Part shown: piece by piece, positions 1 through 13,105 of the stretch
Numbering within the stretch: the first letter of the stretch is position 1
Layout: the number at the start of each line of letters is the position of its first letter
Program-made: the position numbers and the translations under genes
Origin: Balanoglossus misakiensis
Taxonomy: Eukaryota; Hemichordata
Assembly: GCA_040954595.2 (NCBI GenBank)
Contig: CM082579.2
Location: forward strand, 1,798,001 to 1,862,000
Length of the DNA: 64,000 bases
Direction: 5' to 3'
The notes under the pieces: model-generated
Database searches by the model: none
The model's input: only the letters and a program-made list of their open reading frames with translations
Told to the model about the DNA's origin: nothing

Positions 1-72
1 ACTAACTCAAACAGCTTTCAAACTATTTAAATAAAATATAGGACACAAGTTTCCATCGAAACTTAACTAGTA

Positions 73-3000
73 TCAAAGTTTTGCCTCGGCGCCTTCGTCC
101 TTTTCATGTTTGCTTGGAGACAATTCAACACTGTCCCCGAGTTCTGCCTCGTTGTCGTTTGGTTCAGGCCTTGATTTGGCCCACTCCTGTTCTTCTGTCT
201 TTATGGTTGCCAGGACAACAGTACCCCCGACAAGATAGAAACAAGCCGTAATGACGAAGATGAGGAGCCAGGAATCAGCACCCGTCTGAAAAATCGATGG
301 AGACGCGTTTTACATTCATGTAACTGTTAGTTTGCTGTAGGGCCTACGTCATTGAACCACCACAGCCTGAGATAATATGTTTGCTTGTTTGTCTGTCTGT
401 CTGTTTTTACGTCGGTTCATCGCAACCCATCCGTACTCGTTTTTCCTAAATCAAATACAGATGTACTTACGCCCCTTTCTTGTAAAATAATACCATTGAC
501 GTAGGGGGCTGCAAATCCTGGAAAAGCAGCAGCCGTGTTAGTGATACCATACAAAACACCGCCGAAGCGAGGTGCTATCTCCACGTGATTGACCTTGAAG
601 CCAGGATACGATGTCGACGCGAAGGAGTTGGCGAGAACGAGGAAAGACACAGCCATCGCTCGGTTGCAGCCAACGTATGCGTTGGAAAGCAGGAAAAACG
701 CCGGGAAATACATTCCTAAAATTGAGTTAAAAGATTAAAAATAGATGATTCTCAATAATTTCACAATGAACCACGCCCTTCGTAACCAGCTGTGATGGCC
801 GAGTGGTTAAGGCGTTGGACTTGAAATCCAATGGGGTCTCCCCGCGCAGGTTCGAACCCTGCTCGCAGCGATATTTTTTTATCTAGTGATAATTTTTCAT
901 GATTTATTTACACCACCATTTTGAAGAACAAATTCTCATAGAAAAATAACTGAGAAAATAAATACTAAGTAGTTTCAGGGCTGTGTTAGCCTGAAAACGG
1001 ACAGATTATACTGCATTCTGAGATATATTTACCGAAAACTGTAAAAAGTCTCCTGACAGCTCGGGTGGACATAATATTCCTTCTTCTCAACTCGTCTGCT
1101 ATGTATGCACCAACAACTGTAAATATCCATGACCCCGCGTACGGCAAAGCGGATACCACTCCGTTCTGAATTTTAGACAGATAGAAATAAGAATCAAGCA
1201 AAGGTTTTACGTATTCAACTTTTGCGTAGACGTATACGTACTTGCGGGTTCACTCACTCACTTGATCCTTCACGTGCACACTGGAGTAAACATTTAACCC
1301 GGACACTCACCTCATTGAGATCAAAAGCCAAGACTTGTGCGTTGAAAGACGGCAGGCCAGTCATTAGAGTGTAAAGTCCCCAATTACTGAAAGTGTGACC
1401 GATGATTAAACCCCACACCTGTACAGATGTAAAAATGGCGCGCCATGGTACCCGAGGATCCTATCAGTAACGAGAGTAATCAGTTGTAAGATATGATGAT
1501 AACATGCATATGATCGGCTGCAAGGTTGGCAGAAAAAATTACCCCAAACTCTCTGCGTCTTTACGGCATCCAACTCCGATTTATCAAAGCATCAGTGAGT
1601 ATGTGAGACGCCAAAAATGTATCTTTTCGTACCTTGTTTGTGGCACTTGGTCCGATAGATTCCTCGATGTAGCGTCTTTCCTCTTCGGTAATTCTCGGAT
1701 GCGTCGACGGGGCGTCGTGTATGAGAGCACACCAAGCAACACACCACACAAAGGAAACTATGCCTGGAAACGATAGTCCGACATTTCTGGTTAAAAACTG
1801 ACTGCAATGATATACAGAAATATGCGAACATTTTGTAGTACAGCTGTAGACTTTGCTATAAACAAGTAATTTTCTGTACCTGAAAGATAGAAAATCGAAG
1901 GCCAACCCAGATAATAGCCCAGGAAACCTGCCGAAACGTTGATGATAACCGTGCCAATCGTTGTACCTGAAAGGATATGCATGATAAGAAACGTAACCTA
2001 CACACTAAGCAAAAAATGGGAATATTGGAATATTGTCTTCGTCTTTGAAACGATGGAAACTTCAACTAAATCACTACCAATGCGCTACCACTGCACTGTT
2101 TGAGACGGCACTGGGACTCGTACCTGACGTTGAATACGATAGCAGTTTACTTCTTTCGAGTGGAGGAGCCCATTTACCCCACATACCATGATGAGTTGGA
2201 TATACAACAGCCTGTGCAGATGATACAGAAAGATGATGCACACAGTACGTAGACATGGTCAAAAGAAATATAAAAGAGGACACATAAGACCAGCATTATC
2301 GGAATACTTCTTTTTTTGGAGAAAAACATAGTTTTCTGGGTTGATGTCGAAGGGCTATCATTGTTACGCCAAATTCAATTACTGTAATATACGGTCCTGC
2401 TCGATCCACAAAGACTGGGGGCTTTTGTGAACAATTATGCCTAAAACAGGTAAAAACGGTTCCCCTTACATGGCACATTCCTATGAGAAGACGACAAACA
2501 AAGACCACCCAGAAATGTAAATAAGCTGCAGGTACGGTGAGCACAGTCAAGACGGATGAGATAGACATGCTGCCGCCCATCATGACTCGACCACCGATTC
2601 TCTTCTCCATCCAGCCACCAATGACCTGTGTGAGAGCGTAACCGTAATAGTACGCTCCCAAGAGGATACCTTGCTGGTAACTGTCCCAGAAAAACTCTCC
2701 CTCCTGCAATGGAAATATTCGGGCGGTGGGTGATCGGCAGGTGCAAGGCTGGGTCTAACAATTAGCACGTCATGCAGTAATCATTGATTGATAGCCTGCA
2801 TTTTCTTGGCTCGACCAAAAGACGTGTTTTTGTCGTTAATTGTAATTCATCACATTCTTACAGAGTAAAACGTGATTCTATGCATAGACTGGGTATCATT
2901 TATTTTAGTCGTCGACACGAAAGCTGTTGGAGAAAAGAAAATTTTAGGCATTTATAGCAAATTCTCAACACTGATATATGTACATCTTGCGATATGCGAA

Positions 3001-3700
3001 ACTTTCACATTAAAAACGATACAGCATTTTTATTTTGAAAGTTCGGGTTGAAAATTACATTTGCCAATGACATTATTAGGCTTAACTTTTGATGGAAACT
3101 AAACAAACGTTCCCTCTTTCCGTTGGTACAGCCGTCAGTACACTACCTGTTCGAAAGGATCAATGCCTTGGCCGTCTTCCCCTTCACGGAAGCATTCCGA
3201 TTCGTTGTAGAGCGTCTTTGACTGACCTGTCATGTTTACCATGGCAACGATACTAACATTCAGATTATTTCTGAGACTGTAGAGGTTCATGAACCCCATG
3301 AAAAACATCAACACCAACACGTGGCGAGCCAAAATAAAACTGCACGACACCTGAGAAAGGAAACCGATATCGATTACATTGCAAACAGTTTTAAGTTCAC
3401 GTGGCTGGCATGACCTATGTCTGGACGTCGACGTGGGTGATATTGTAACAATTTAGCTCAGCATAGCACGAAAGCATGACAAATTTTGGACGTCTCAAGT
3501 AACCCATCCATGAGCAATATTACTAACAAATCGCAACAAACAACGACCCATGCTTCATTTTATATCGGTCACATTCGGTGGTTTCATACCTTGTTTTCCA
3601 CCGGATCTTGTTCTGAGACGTATTTACGCACATCTTCAGTCTGCCTGCGGCTACCGGTACCACGAAGAAGAGGCGTTTTCTCTTTAGCTGGCGAGTCCAT
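73..3700 (-). CDS. SLC17-family anion transporter (sialin/VGLUT-like), 10 exons, 517 aa
   Basis: Exons (high to low): 3590-3700, 3147-3350, 2470-2703, 2124-2211, 1880-1966, 1633-1763, 1311-1418, 1033-1165, 471-715, 73-285; total 1554 nt, phases consistent. Start is ATG at 3700 (MDSPAKEKTPLLRG, a hydrophilic N-terminus); stop TGA at 73-75. Visible family marks: TM1 with YSLRNNLNVSIVAMVN (the Arg-Asn-Leu-x-Val-Ser motif of SLC17), FFWDSYQQGILLGAYYYGY after the first lumenal loop (the WD..QG..LG..FYGY block), GMCHAVVYPTHHGMWGKWAP followed by PPLERSKLL, and the C-terminal QEWAK after the last TM. The first loop has Asn-x-Ser/Thr sites (NMTG, NESE). The family are 12-TM MFS carriers moving organic anions (sialic acid, glutamate, phosphate) across lysosomal, vesicular or plasma membranes. 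Length of about 500 aa fits. Substrate cannot be told from sequence; sialin-like (SLC17A5) is the nearest-looking group. A tRNA gene lies antisense in the intron 716-1032. Confidence 0.9.
789..870 (+). tRNA. tRNA-Ser(UGA)
   Basis: An 82-nt cloverleaf can be drawn. The acceptor GCTGTGA pairs with TCGCAGC (one G-T wobble). The D-arm contains the A-box TGGCCGAGTGG. The anticodon arm is TTGGA-CTTGAAA-TCCAA with anticodon TGA at 822-824. A long class-II variable arm is present (GGGGTCTCCCC), as expected for serine. The T-arm GCAGG-TTCGAAC-CCTGC contains the B-box. The discriminator is G at 870 and no CCA is encoded. It sits antisense in an SLC17 intron. Confidence 0.95.
874..880 (+). terminator. 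RNA polymerase III T-run terminator of tRNA-Ser
   Basis: Seven consecutive T residues begin 4 nt after the tRNA 3' end, the normal Pol III stop signal. Confidence 0.85.
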
Positions 3701-4512
3701 GTTTACTGCATACCGATGGCATTAGGCCTGGTTCGTTGTCTTTGATAGTAAACACTGAAACAAGCGAACACTGCCACAATTTCACTTCTGTCACCGGTGT
3801 TGGTTGGTGTACGTGTTTTGATCGGAAAGTGAGGTCAGGGTTAGGTCATCCTGTTTCTGGGTCAGAACGCAGATCTATATTAAATGCAACCGTAGTCCAG
3901 AGCTTTATGAACCTTAACATATTTGCAATATTCATAAATAAATACCCAAATTCCTCCTGAAAAGCGGACTCAAAATAAAAATCTCACCACCCTCATGACT
4001 TTTCGTCGGATATGTTCATTTATAGAGGGCGCTGTTCAAGGGAGTTGGTAAAGGTTGTTCAAGGTCACCAGATGGGGTCAACGTGACTTTTTACGCGAGC
4101 GTGACTGGGGGACTGTTGGTGAATGAGAATCCCATATCCAGCTATAGAATGGACTCAATCTCACTTATCACTTCTATGCACACCTTTTTTATTCATAGCA
4201 CTCCTAAAAACCGTTACCTTACACAGCAAGCTCCAATAACTCTGGACACAAATACTAAGATCTGAAATATACTAGTATATATGTGTGTGCATACGTGTCG
4301 ACCATACACACATGGTATATAAACAAACAGTGACAGCCCTGTTTAATATATTCCTAATAAAGATACAATCAAATGCTTTTAAAGCATTTATATGGGGCAG
4401 CTGATCCTACTCCAAATCTAAACAGATACAGGGAACTGTGGCTTATATAAATCTGAAAAAGTTGACCAAAAGTTGAAGCCAGTGATCCTTCAAAGTACAT
4501 CCCACTTTAATT
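3701..4512. other. Intergenic: SLC17 5' flank and SLX4 3' UTR
   Basis: The SLC17 start codon and the SLX4 stop codon bound this 0.8-kb stretch. A minus-strand AATAAA (tttatt on + at 4188-4193) lies about 320 nt past the SLX4 stop and could be its poly(A) signal. Short ORFs here have no recognisable product. No repeat or RNA gene was seen. Confidence 0.6.
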
Positions 4513-7500
4513 CTAAATTTCATCTTCTATATTCCTTGTTTTCTTCTTTCTGGATTTCTTATGCCTTCCCTTGTTGCCTTGCTGAATTCTGAACGTGATG
4601 CACTGTGGAAAAATACAAGAATTTAGAGTGATCGGACGAAAAACTCACATAGTCTCTTTCTCCCTCTCTTGTCATTTCAACTGGCATGGATTTTCTAGTT
4701 AGCCAGCAAAGCACTTCCATACTACTCTGCCATAATTACAACCGGAATCTCAAAAACATACAAAGACTAAATGCCTACCTGCTCATCCAAAACATTCATC
4801 AACTTTGCTTGGCCACATGAGATACCAGATTCTTTTAGTTCATTGGATAGCTCTGCCAGATCAAATGGCTATGGAAATAAGAAGAAATTTGTTAGCATTC
4901 AGTAAAATTCAGTATATGGTCAGCATTGTGATAAAATAAAAACCTTTGCTTTTGCCACTTGTCAAGAAAACCTGAAAACAAAACGAATCATGGCAGTGGA
5001 TACAGCTTTCCATGAAGTAAAGCTCAGTTGTAGTCACTACCATTATGAATGCACAAAAACAAACATTTGAGATGAAATTTTCTGGAGGTCAAAATGCAGA
5101 TTCTTGTGTAAACATTGCTACTTGGCTTCAAAGGAAGAGTCACCTCATATTGCAGAACTCTCTTATGCCACTTCTCATTCTCTTTCAGAAACTTCTTGAT
5201 CTGTCCTTCCTTGTCTTCTTCTGAAGCCTAAAAAAAAGAGAACACAAATTTTAGTCAAAAAGCTTCATGTGAGGAAAAGTATTCTTCGCCCTTGCTATGC
5301 TGAGAACAAAGAAATAATGGTATCAAACAGAATTGTACTACACCTGTTGTGATGCCGTTAAGTCTTCATCTTCCTCATCAACAAGTAGAATGCTCTCACC
5401 AAAATCGTCTCCTTCTTCAGATTCACTGTAAATCACACAAGAATGGAAAGAGAAAAACTGCATCAAAATCAAATGAATGTTGTGTCATTATTCTGCTGCG
5501 GGCCGGTATGCCATTTGTGAGTGTGTTTAGCAACTACCAGTTCTTGCCCAATTTCACTGAATTACAAACGATCACAAACCAAAATACACGTACACATAGA
5601 TATCTTCTCCTAGCTACACTAATTTCTGTGAGCAATATGATACTTTGTTTCAATTAAACAAAGTCCTCCTTCTATGAGATAATACCTTCCTTTGTTCGGA
5701 TCTACTGAGACACTTACCTGTTATCAGATGTGTCATTTCTGTCTGTGGATGGTTCAGACTCCTCACTGATGTTTTGACTAGACTGTCCATCTCTGCTTCC
5801 ACCACTGTCCTGTGTTTCTGTCTTGGGCTCAGCAGATGCGGATTTCGCTTTCAGTTTATCTGATGAGCATAAAAGGATTGTGTACAGATCCTACAATACC
5901 TCAAAGATTGTTATATCTACATGCACTTCTTTCATACGAGGAATTCCCTTCATACAAACATGCAGTTTACCTTTGTGGGTGTAGTCATAAATTGATTTCA
6001 ACAAAGTCACTGCTTTCCTCCTAGGCACCGCCCTGACGCCAAATTTATTGAGTTCTCCCTGAAATATTCAAAACAAGAAATGCCAGTATCATGTTAGTAC
6101 GGTAACCCTAACCCTAATCCAACACTATTAACAATGCCTTCTGTATGCCTGTACAACAATAAGGATTTTCCTTGACAATTAAAGCACAGGTTGTGGTGGC
6201 CGCTTTACAAAGAGAAGTTCTGGATAGAGCCACAGTTACCTTAAGTACAGGTGTTGCCATGTCCTGATAATCAGGCATAGGTGTGATGGGACTGTCTGGT
6301 GATGCCACCACGGCGGTCGGAGTGACCGATGTCTTGCTCCATGATCTGGAACTGGTCATTGTTGGTGTTGTCATTTCTGTGACAGCAAACTGATCTCCCG
6401 ACTTTCCTGAAGTTTGATTTTCACAGCTCTGGTTGGCTGTCCATATCAGACTACTGTCCAAATCTAGAGTAAAAGAACCACTGCTATGATCTGGAGTGGC
6501 ACCTTTTGCCGCATGAGAGTTGTCATTGTCGTTTCTGACTTCAGTGACGTCTGCAACACCTTCACCATCATTTGAATCTCCCTTCTGTTTAACTCCAATG
6601 ACTTCAGAATCAGATTCGTGATCGGTTGCTTCTTCCTGTCCAAGGTTGGTCATTTCATCAGCTGAACCATGCTCAGTGCCAGCATTGTCGTCTCCCTTCA
6701 GGAAGAGAATCAAATATTTTGTACTGAAATATGGCACCATCAATTTCATACATTCACTATCAAATCGCATATTACCAGCATCACCAATTTAAATCAGTAA
6801 GTTTTAGAACATTAATGATTATTCCATGACATTGTATACATGTACACTGTTTAAAACGGCTGCTACAGTGAACCCTGGAACAGCTGGGAAAAGGTCTATT
6901 CACATGAGTTACTGTTCTTGGTTGGATATAGCAAACTGTAAAACATGCAAAGTGTCACCACCTTTTAGTGATAACCATCAGATATACCACATTATCTTCT
7001 GATTCATGTACCTGAAAAATATCTGGGACACACATGTCCATGTTGAATCCACCATCATCCATGAAATCAATCAAGCTATCATCCTGTACAGCTCTGTCAC
7101 TGTCATCTTTTATTTCAAACACCTCCTCCTCTGCCTTCTCCTGAATTTGTTCCGCATCCTGACCGTCAATCTTCTGATCTTCATTCCATTCAGCTGTTTC
7201 CTTCTCCTTGTTTGCCACGTCTGACCTCACCTCTGTGGGGGAGTCATCAGCCGTGCCGGGGTTTTGCAATCTATTTCTGAGGGAAGTGGCTTGTTGTGAC
7301 GCTCCGAATTTGGGAGATGGGCTTTGTGAGAGGGTGATATCGGCCAGTCTCTTTTGAGGTGTCAAGGCTCCTGCATTGGAAGACTGGGTGGCCCGGAATA
7401 CAGGTGACTCTGATCCGAAAACTCCCATGCTTTCATCTTTCTCTTCTTCTGAACCACTGCTAATAATTATTTGCCCTTCATCATGTCTGTTCTCCATTTT

Positions 7501-10500
7501 GGTATCGTCTTGTAAGCCGCCTCCACTCTCATTCCCATTCTCCACGTCTTGCATTTCAATATCCTCCGGTGATGACAGATGGTGGCTGGGAACATCCTCG
7601 TCTTCTTTGCTGGATCCACTGCTATCACCCATGGGTTGCATTATAGGTTGACTGGGTTCTGCTTCCATCTCCATTTGCTGAATGCTTGCATCAACTGACA
7701 TATCTAAGTCTGGTTCTGGTGATACATTGTTGAATCTTCTTCTTTTAGATGCCAGCGAATAGTCACCCAATACCTCTGGTGTAACCATGGCAGCACTGAA
7801 AGATCTCTCATGTTCTCTTGGCTTGTCTTGCTGTTCACTTTCTACATCAAAGCTCTCATCTCCCCCAAAAAGATCTGGTGTGACAGACGGAATTCTCATG
7901 TGGGATTTTTGGTTTCTTGAAAGGGGAGTCTCGTAGGACACGGTGGCTTTCTCAGCATCCCTGACACTAGGGCTGCCATCATGCTTAGTGTCCACGACAG
8001 CACTGGAAGGTGACTCAGCCAATGGTGATGAAGGTATCTCCCTTTCACCGCTTGAGTCTGTTCCTTGACATGGATCACCACTATTCTGGATCTCGCCACC
8101 ATTTCCCGGACTTCTATCCTCAGTCTCTCCATCTGGACTTCTCTGAACATCAACTGGACTCTCCATGTCCATGACCTTTGACACATCACTGTTGCTCTCA
8201 CTGCTTTGCCCACTTTCATTCAAACATCTTTCACTACCACCACTACTCTGACCGCTTTCTTCTTTCCTTTCAGCTCTTTGACCCCCTGAACTTTGACCTT
8301 CCACCTGTGGCTCAATTTTCCTCTGTGTGCTGGTCGCTCTCTGAGTGCTCATATACTCGTACACACCATCGAGTTCTTTCTCAAATTCCTCACTGTCATT
8401 TGGGTTCTCGCTCCTCGGTGAATTATTTCTTGATCTTTTCCCAGAACTGCTGTCTTCTCCCCACAGTGAGTCCAGCAGTTCATCCACATCTTTCTCTGTG
8501 AATTCCTCTTCTTCTTCTTCTGTCGTCTGCTCTGCAGGGCTTTCCTTTTCTTCTTCACGACCCCATCCACCCACATTGGATTTTTCATCCAAAATCTCAT
8601 GGCACCTCTTCTGCAGATCTTTGATTTCAAATCTAACAGAGAAAAACAAGAATTAAGTGTCACAGTATCGGTGCATGGTCTCCCTGGCTTTCTGGTCTAT
8701 AGGAATAAGTTATGCCAAACATAATCTGTGCCACTATTTGAATTAAACAAAATACTTGCCTCTCAGCCAGCTGCAACACTGAACCCAGACAAGGAACTGG
8801 TATGTCAATTTCAGCAGAGTAGATGAACTTTACAACAATCATCGCCTCATCAAAGGAAACATCTTCCCAATGTAGACTGATCTTGCCTTTGTGAACTTTG
8901 GTTTCACTAATAATCTGAAAATAAGAAAACTAGGGGTTTTGCAAGATCCATAGCAACTTTATAGTGTCCGTAATTTCAGAAGGAAATCGCAAAAGTAGGA
9001 ATTTCAGAGGTGCAGAGCAGTTAAAGTATCTGACTCAAATACCTTAGCAAGGTACTTGCATCGCGATCCCAGCATAAAAGAGTGACCGTGGATCTTCTGG
9101 TTTTCATCAACATGGATGATGACATCACTGTATTGTGGGTTGTTTACCATGCTGGATAAATCTCTCACCAATTCTTGCTGGTACTGCAGTTTGTGAGAAA
9201 ATCAAAATGAACGGCTTGCCACAACATATAACACGAACAAAGGCCCAACTATTAAAATACAGTCATGATTTGCTGCAAGAAGGTTCTGATATATGGAAAT
9301 CACAGAAGTATGCTTTTACTGTGTGAAACCTTCATACTTACAGATGACTGGCTAGGAACTCTAGCCTTTGACTGTTGCGTAGTTGATGGTTTTGATGGTG
9401 ATGGGGTGAGACCACCTTCTCTGACTAGTTCAGCCAATATTTGACATGTTTCACCAAATTCCTGTGTGCTGAATTTATTGCCAGGGCTCTGGTGGAATGA
9501 AATGACAATCTGGGGTTTGAATTTCGTTAATATCACCTGCTAGAACTCAAAATAAACAACCCTAAGTAAAAATGTAAACATATACAACAACAGAATACAT
9601 GGATGAACTTCAAAACAATCCCATATTTCCTAAACTATTGCTGCTAAGACAGAACTTTACCTTTACTGGTGTTTTCAGTTTTTCCGGGTTCAACCTGACG
9701 AGGGATATCACAGGTTGCAGGTTTTGTACATAAAACTCTTCATGTTTGCTTTTCTTGGGATCGCACTTTCCCGCTATTGACCAAAGCTGTCCATTATTCT
9801 GAGGATGAAAAATGACATCAGTTTTCTTTTAATTATACAGGCAATAACTGATCAGATAAACAGGCCCATATTCAGTCACTAAAGTACATTATAGACTGGA
9901 ACTTCTGCTCATTGGTGCTCACCATCCATCCATCCATCTATCCATCCATCATCAACATTGAGAACACATGCTGAAAGAAAAACCTTTAGAATTTCACCTT
10001 TTGTCCTCGGCTTTTCTTTGCTAAGTTGCTGCTCTTCATGGGTGGGGTACTAACAACTTGATGCATCTCAAATTCACTCTGTTGAAAAGATAATGTATTG
10101 AATTTTATTTCGTGATTCAACTTTTGTAAGATGAAAACTGATGCAGTCTTGCCTGGGTGTATTATACAGATGTTCTTTTCTGAAGCTGTGATCTATCTTT
10201 TTGTGTGACAACGTGATGGTCAGTGAATGATGGAGTGAACCCTGCTTACTTCAGACAATATGCATGACATTCTCTCCTCCAGGCCTCTCTGGACTTCTTC
10301 GTGACTTTTCTGCAAAAGTGTTGGTACTGTTTGAGCTCTAAAAAGTGATGGGAAAAGAGAAGACAATTTGTATTTCGAATCCGAGCATTAAATATAAGTG
10401 AATACATGAATATAATAGTCTAATTTGCTTTTTCTCTTCAAACGACACTCACTTGTTTTTGGCACCTCTTCTGCCTCTCCTTGGTTTATTTCCAAGTTCC

Positions 10501-13022
10501 TGTTCTTGGTTCTTCAAAGATAATGACATCGCCTTTGCTAGTGCCAATTGCTCAGCATGTACACTGTAAGACAGTTATTGGACAAAATATATGAAAGGAG
10601 TTCTGTGATTGAACACTGAGAAAGCTACATCCATTGAGGCAAGAATATTTGAAAATCGCAGTGAAACCTAAGATGCCTTTAAAATGCAAATAAATATTTC
10701 ATAAAACTTGGCTTACGTTTCTGGCGGCTTCAGTTTTCTTGGTTTCTTTGTCTTTTGTTCAGTTTGTTGACTGTAATTAAACCACAGAAAATCATACTGT
10801 CAATTGCACCAAACCATTTCACCACAAACACACTCCACCTACTTCAAACATGTTGTTGCTAATATGATGAATGAATGATGACTGACAAACTACGTCACGA
10901 GAAGCACTGTACACAACTTACAGCAGAGTTGCTTGTTTTGCTTCAACAGATGTTGTGGCCGCTGCAGCTGTCTGCTTTTGTTGTTTCATCATATCCATCA
11001 GTTGAATGGTTGATACTTTGTTCTTCAAAGCACATTTCTTGATGTGGAACTGTGGACCCTTTTTGGGGATGAAAGATGGATATCAAAGACTGCCACTGAA
11101 GCATATGTGTGTCTTAGAGTGGATATCCCAGCAGGCATTATTGCACATGCTAATATAATCCTGCGCAAATGTCGGGCAGACAACAAGGCACAGGTTGACC
11201 TGGCTGGAAAGGTTTAATGCATGTATGTGTGTATGTATGAACAATTGAAGCTTACCTTGAGTGCTTTGATATTCTTTTTACACACAGGGCAGACTACACC
11301 AGACGCTTGAGCAGTGGGGTCTTCCACAACAGCAACTGAATTACTTGGTCTTGTGGCATTTTTCTGAGTGGCAGCATTAGGTATGCCTTCACCAGTTTGG
11401 TTGATATCTATACACCTATTGACATGCACCTCTCTTCTTTCCATTATCATGTGTGTGAGATCTTTGTTGCAGAACTGACAAGTCACCTGATCTGTTGATG
11501 CTGATGCACACATTGCAGTGGGACTAAGAGGGACAGCTGGACAAGGCTTTGTCTCATCTTTGGTTTCCTCTGCCACACCTTTGTCACAGATACTCAGGTC
11601 TATGCACCGGTTTATATGCTGTGTCTTTCTTTCCACTGACAGGTGAGTCAAATCTCTCTTGCAAAACTGGCAGATTACAGAATCTGTCGGAAGCGATGTT
11701 GAGGTGGATGGCAAAATCTGACTGGTTGAATCCTCGCTCCTTGTCGCAGTGTGAACTGCAGCAGATGTCTTAGATCCTGCAGCATGGACTTCTTGTGTTG
11801 GTGAACTAGTATTTGAATCAATGCATCTGTTTATGTGTTGTGTCTTTTCATCCAAGGTCAAGTGGGTCAAATCTGTGTTGCAAAACTGGCAGACAACATT
11901 GTCTGTTGGAGTTGAAGTCGCATTGGCTGTGGCATTATTGTCAGTTGCAGGGCGGATCTTTTTATCCCCCACTTCTTGACTAGGCATGCTCAAATCAATG
12001 CACCTATTCATGTGCTGCATTTTCCTCTCTTCTGTCACATGAGTTAAGTCTTTCTGGCAAAACTGGCATATGTATTTTTCTGTTTCATCTTCACCAGATT
12101 CACCAACTGTTTTGGCGTTCTTCTGGTTTCTGTCTCGAGGGTCACCACATGCGCCTTCATCGCCCTTATTGATGCTCTGGTCAGCACATTTGGTGATGTG
12201 CTGTTTTCTTTTGTAAGCTGTCATCTGTGTCAAATCTTTCAGACAGTTCTGGCAAGTTTTCCTGCCAGGGGACACAGTAGAAGCAATCCCACCACCTTCT
12301 TGAAGTCTTCTTGCAAGTTCTGCATCTTTCCTCTCTTGCATCTCCTCCTCTAGTTTCTCTTCCAGGAGAATTCTCTGTGCCAATTCTTCATCAGTTTCTT
12401 GTGCACTTCCATCACCCTTACCTGTTTTCCTTTTCTTAATCTTCGGCTCAGATGGAAGAGACTTCATGGACTTCATGGAATATTTATCTTTCAGGCACAC
12501 TACCACATGGGCTTGCTTCTCCTTTGCAGATTCAAATTTGGATCCACAAGTAGGACAGATTTGGCTTTTGTCACTGCGGTCTTTGCTGGCATCATGCTGG
12601 GCAGTCTCTGTCCGTTTCCTCAGTACAGCCCCTTTCTCTCTCCTTAACTTTGGTCTCCCTGGTCCCTTTGGTCTCCCTCGTCCCCTCCCTCTAGTGACAT
12701 CATCTTTGAAATCTTCCCGATCTCCTGGACTTAAAAATATCTCTCTGAGCTGTGTTTGATGGGTTCCTCTTTTGGCCCTCCTAAGGACCCTCTTTGCACA
12801 AATTTCTGCAGAACTAGGGGTGCCCTTTCTGGAATCTCTATTCAGCTCCTTAGGGATACCATCACCACGATCCAAAGCACCCAGTTTACCATGACCATCA
12901 CCCCGAAGCCTTTCTTGACTAAGATAGTTTTCTACATCTTTCACTTGGTAAGATTTCTCTGGGCTGATGATCATGGGAAGCTTGTTTAACACAATCTGAG
13001 CTTTCTTAGTTTCTTGGCTCAT
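4513..13022 (-). CDS. SLX4: SLX4 structure-specific endonuclease scaffold, 18 exons, ~1840 aa
   Basis: Exons: 11256-13022, 10922-11058, 10717-10770, 10453-10563, 10250-10337, 9998-10078, 9661-9798, 9342-9539, 9043-9183, 8760-8914, 7012-8632, 6240-6695, 5971-6058, 5718-5859, 5344-5425, 5144-5227, 4779-4868, 4513-4602 (5523 nt; human SLX4 is about 1834 aa). Domains in order: an AT-hook-like RGRPKGPGRPK near residue 118; seven CxxC...HxxxC UBZ4-type fingers between residues 155 and 605; a BTB domain from about residue 858 (YSDVIIHVDENQKIHGHSFM, then AERFEIKDLQKRC); a long acidic Ser-rich region with a SUMO-interaction-like IIISSGSEEE; a SAP-like helix pair near 1650-1680 (KFGVRAVPRRKAV...YTHK), the MUS81-contact region in the family; and the C-terminal SLX1-binding helices (LSNELKESGISCGQAK, then DEQCITFRIQQ). 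The scaffold holds SLX1, XPF-ERCC1 and MUS81 for resolving DNA crossovers and interstrand crosslinks in the nucleus. Intron 8633-8759 uses a GC donor. The boundary near 9998 could be off by one base. Confidence 0.93.
9922..9950. repeat. (CCAT)n short microsatellite
   Basis: Seven imperfect CATC/CCAT units in an SLX4 intron. Confidence 0.75.
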
Positions 13023-13105
13023 GCTGTTCTACAAAAATATTTCCATTAAAAAATATACACCTGCAGATTCTATTGGCTAAGCTTTAATTGGTTTCAACAT
13101 GGTCT

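Noticed and set aside
6102-6119. Telomere-like CCCTAA repeats
   Set aside because: Only about two and a half units; too short for an interstitial telomere claim.
8757-8760. GT donor CAA|GTATTT in SLX4
   Set aside because: It would splice into an immediate stop; the GC donor three bases earlier preserves the BTB reading frame.
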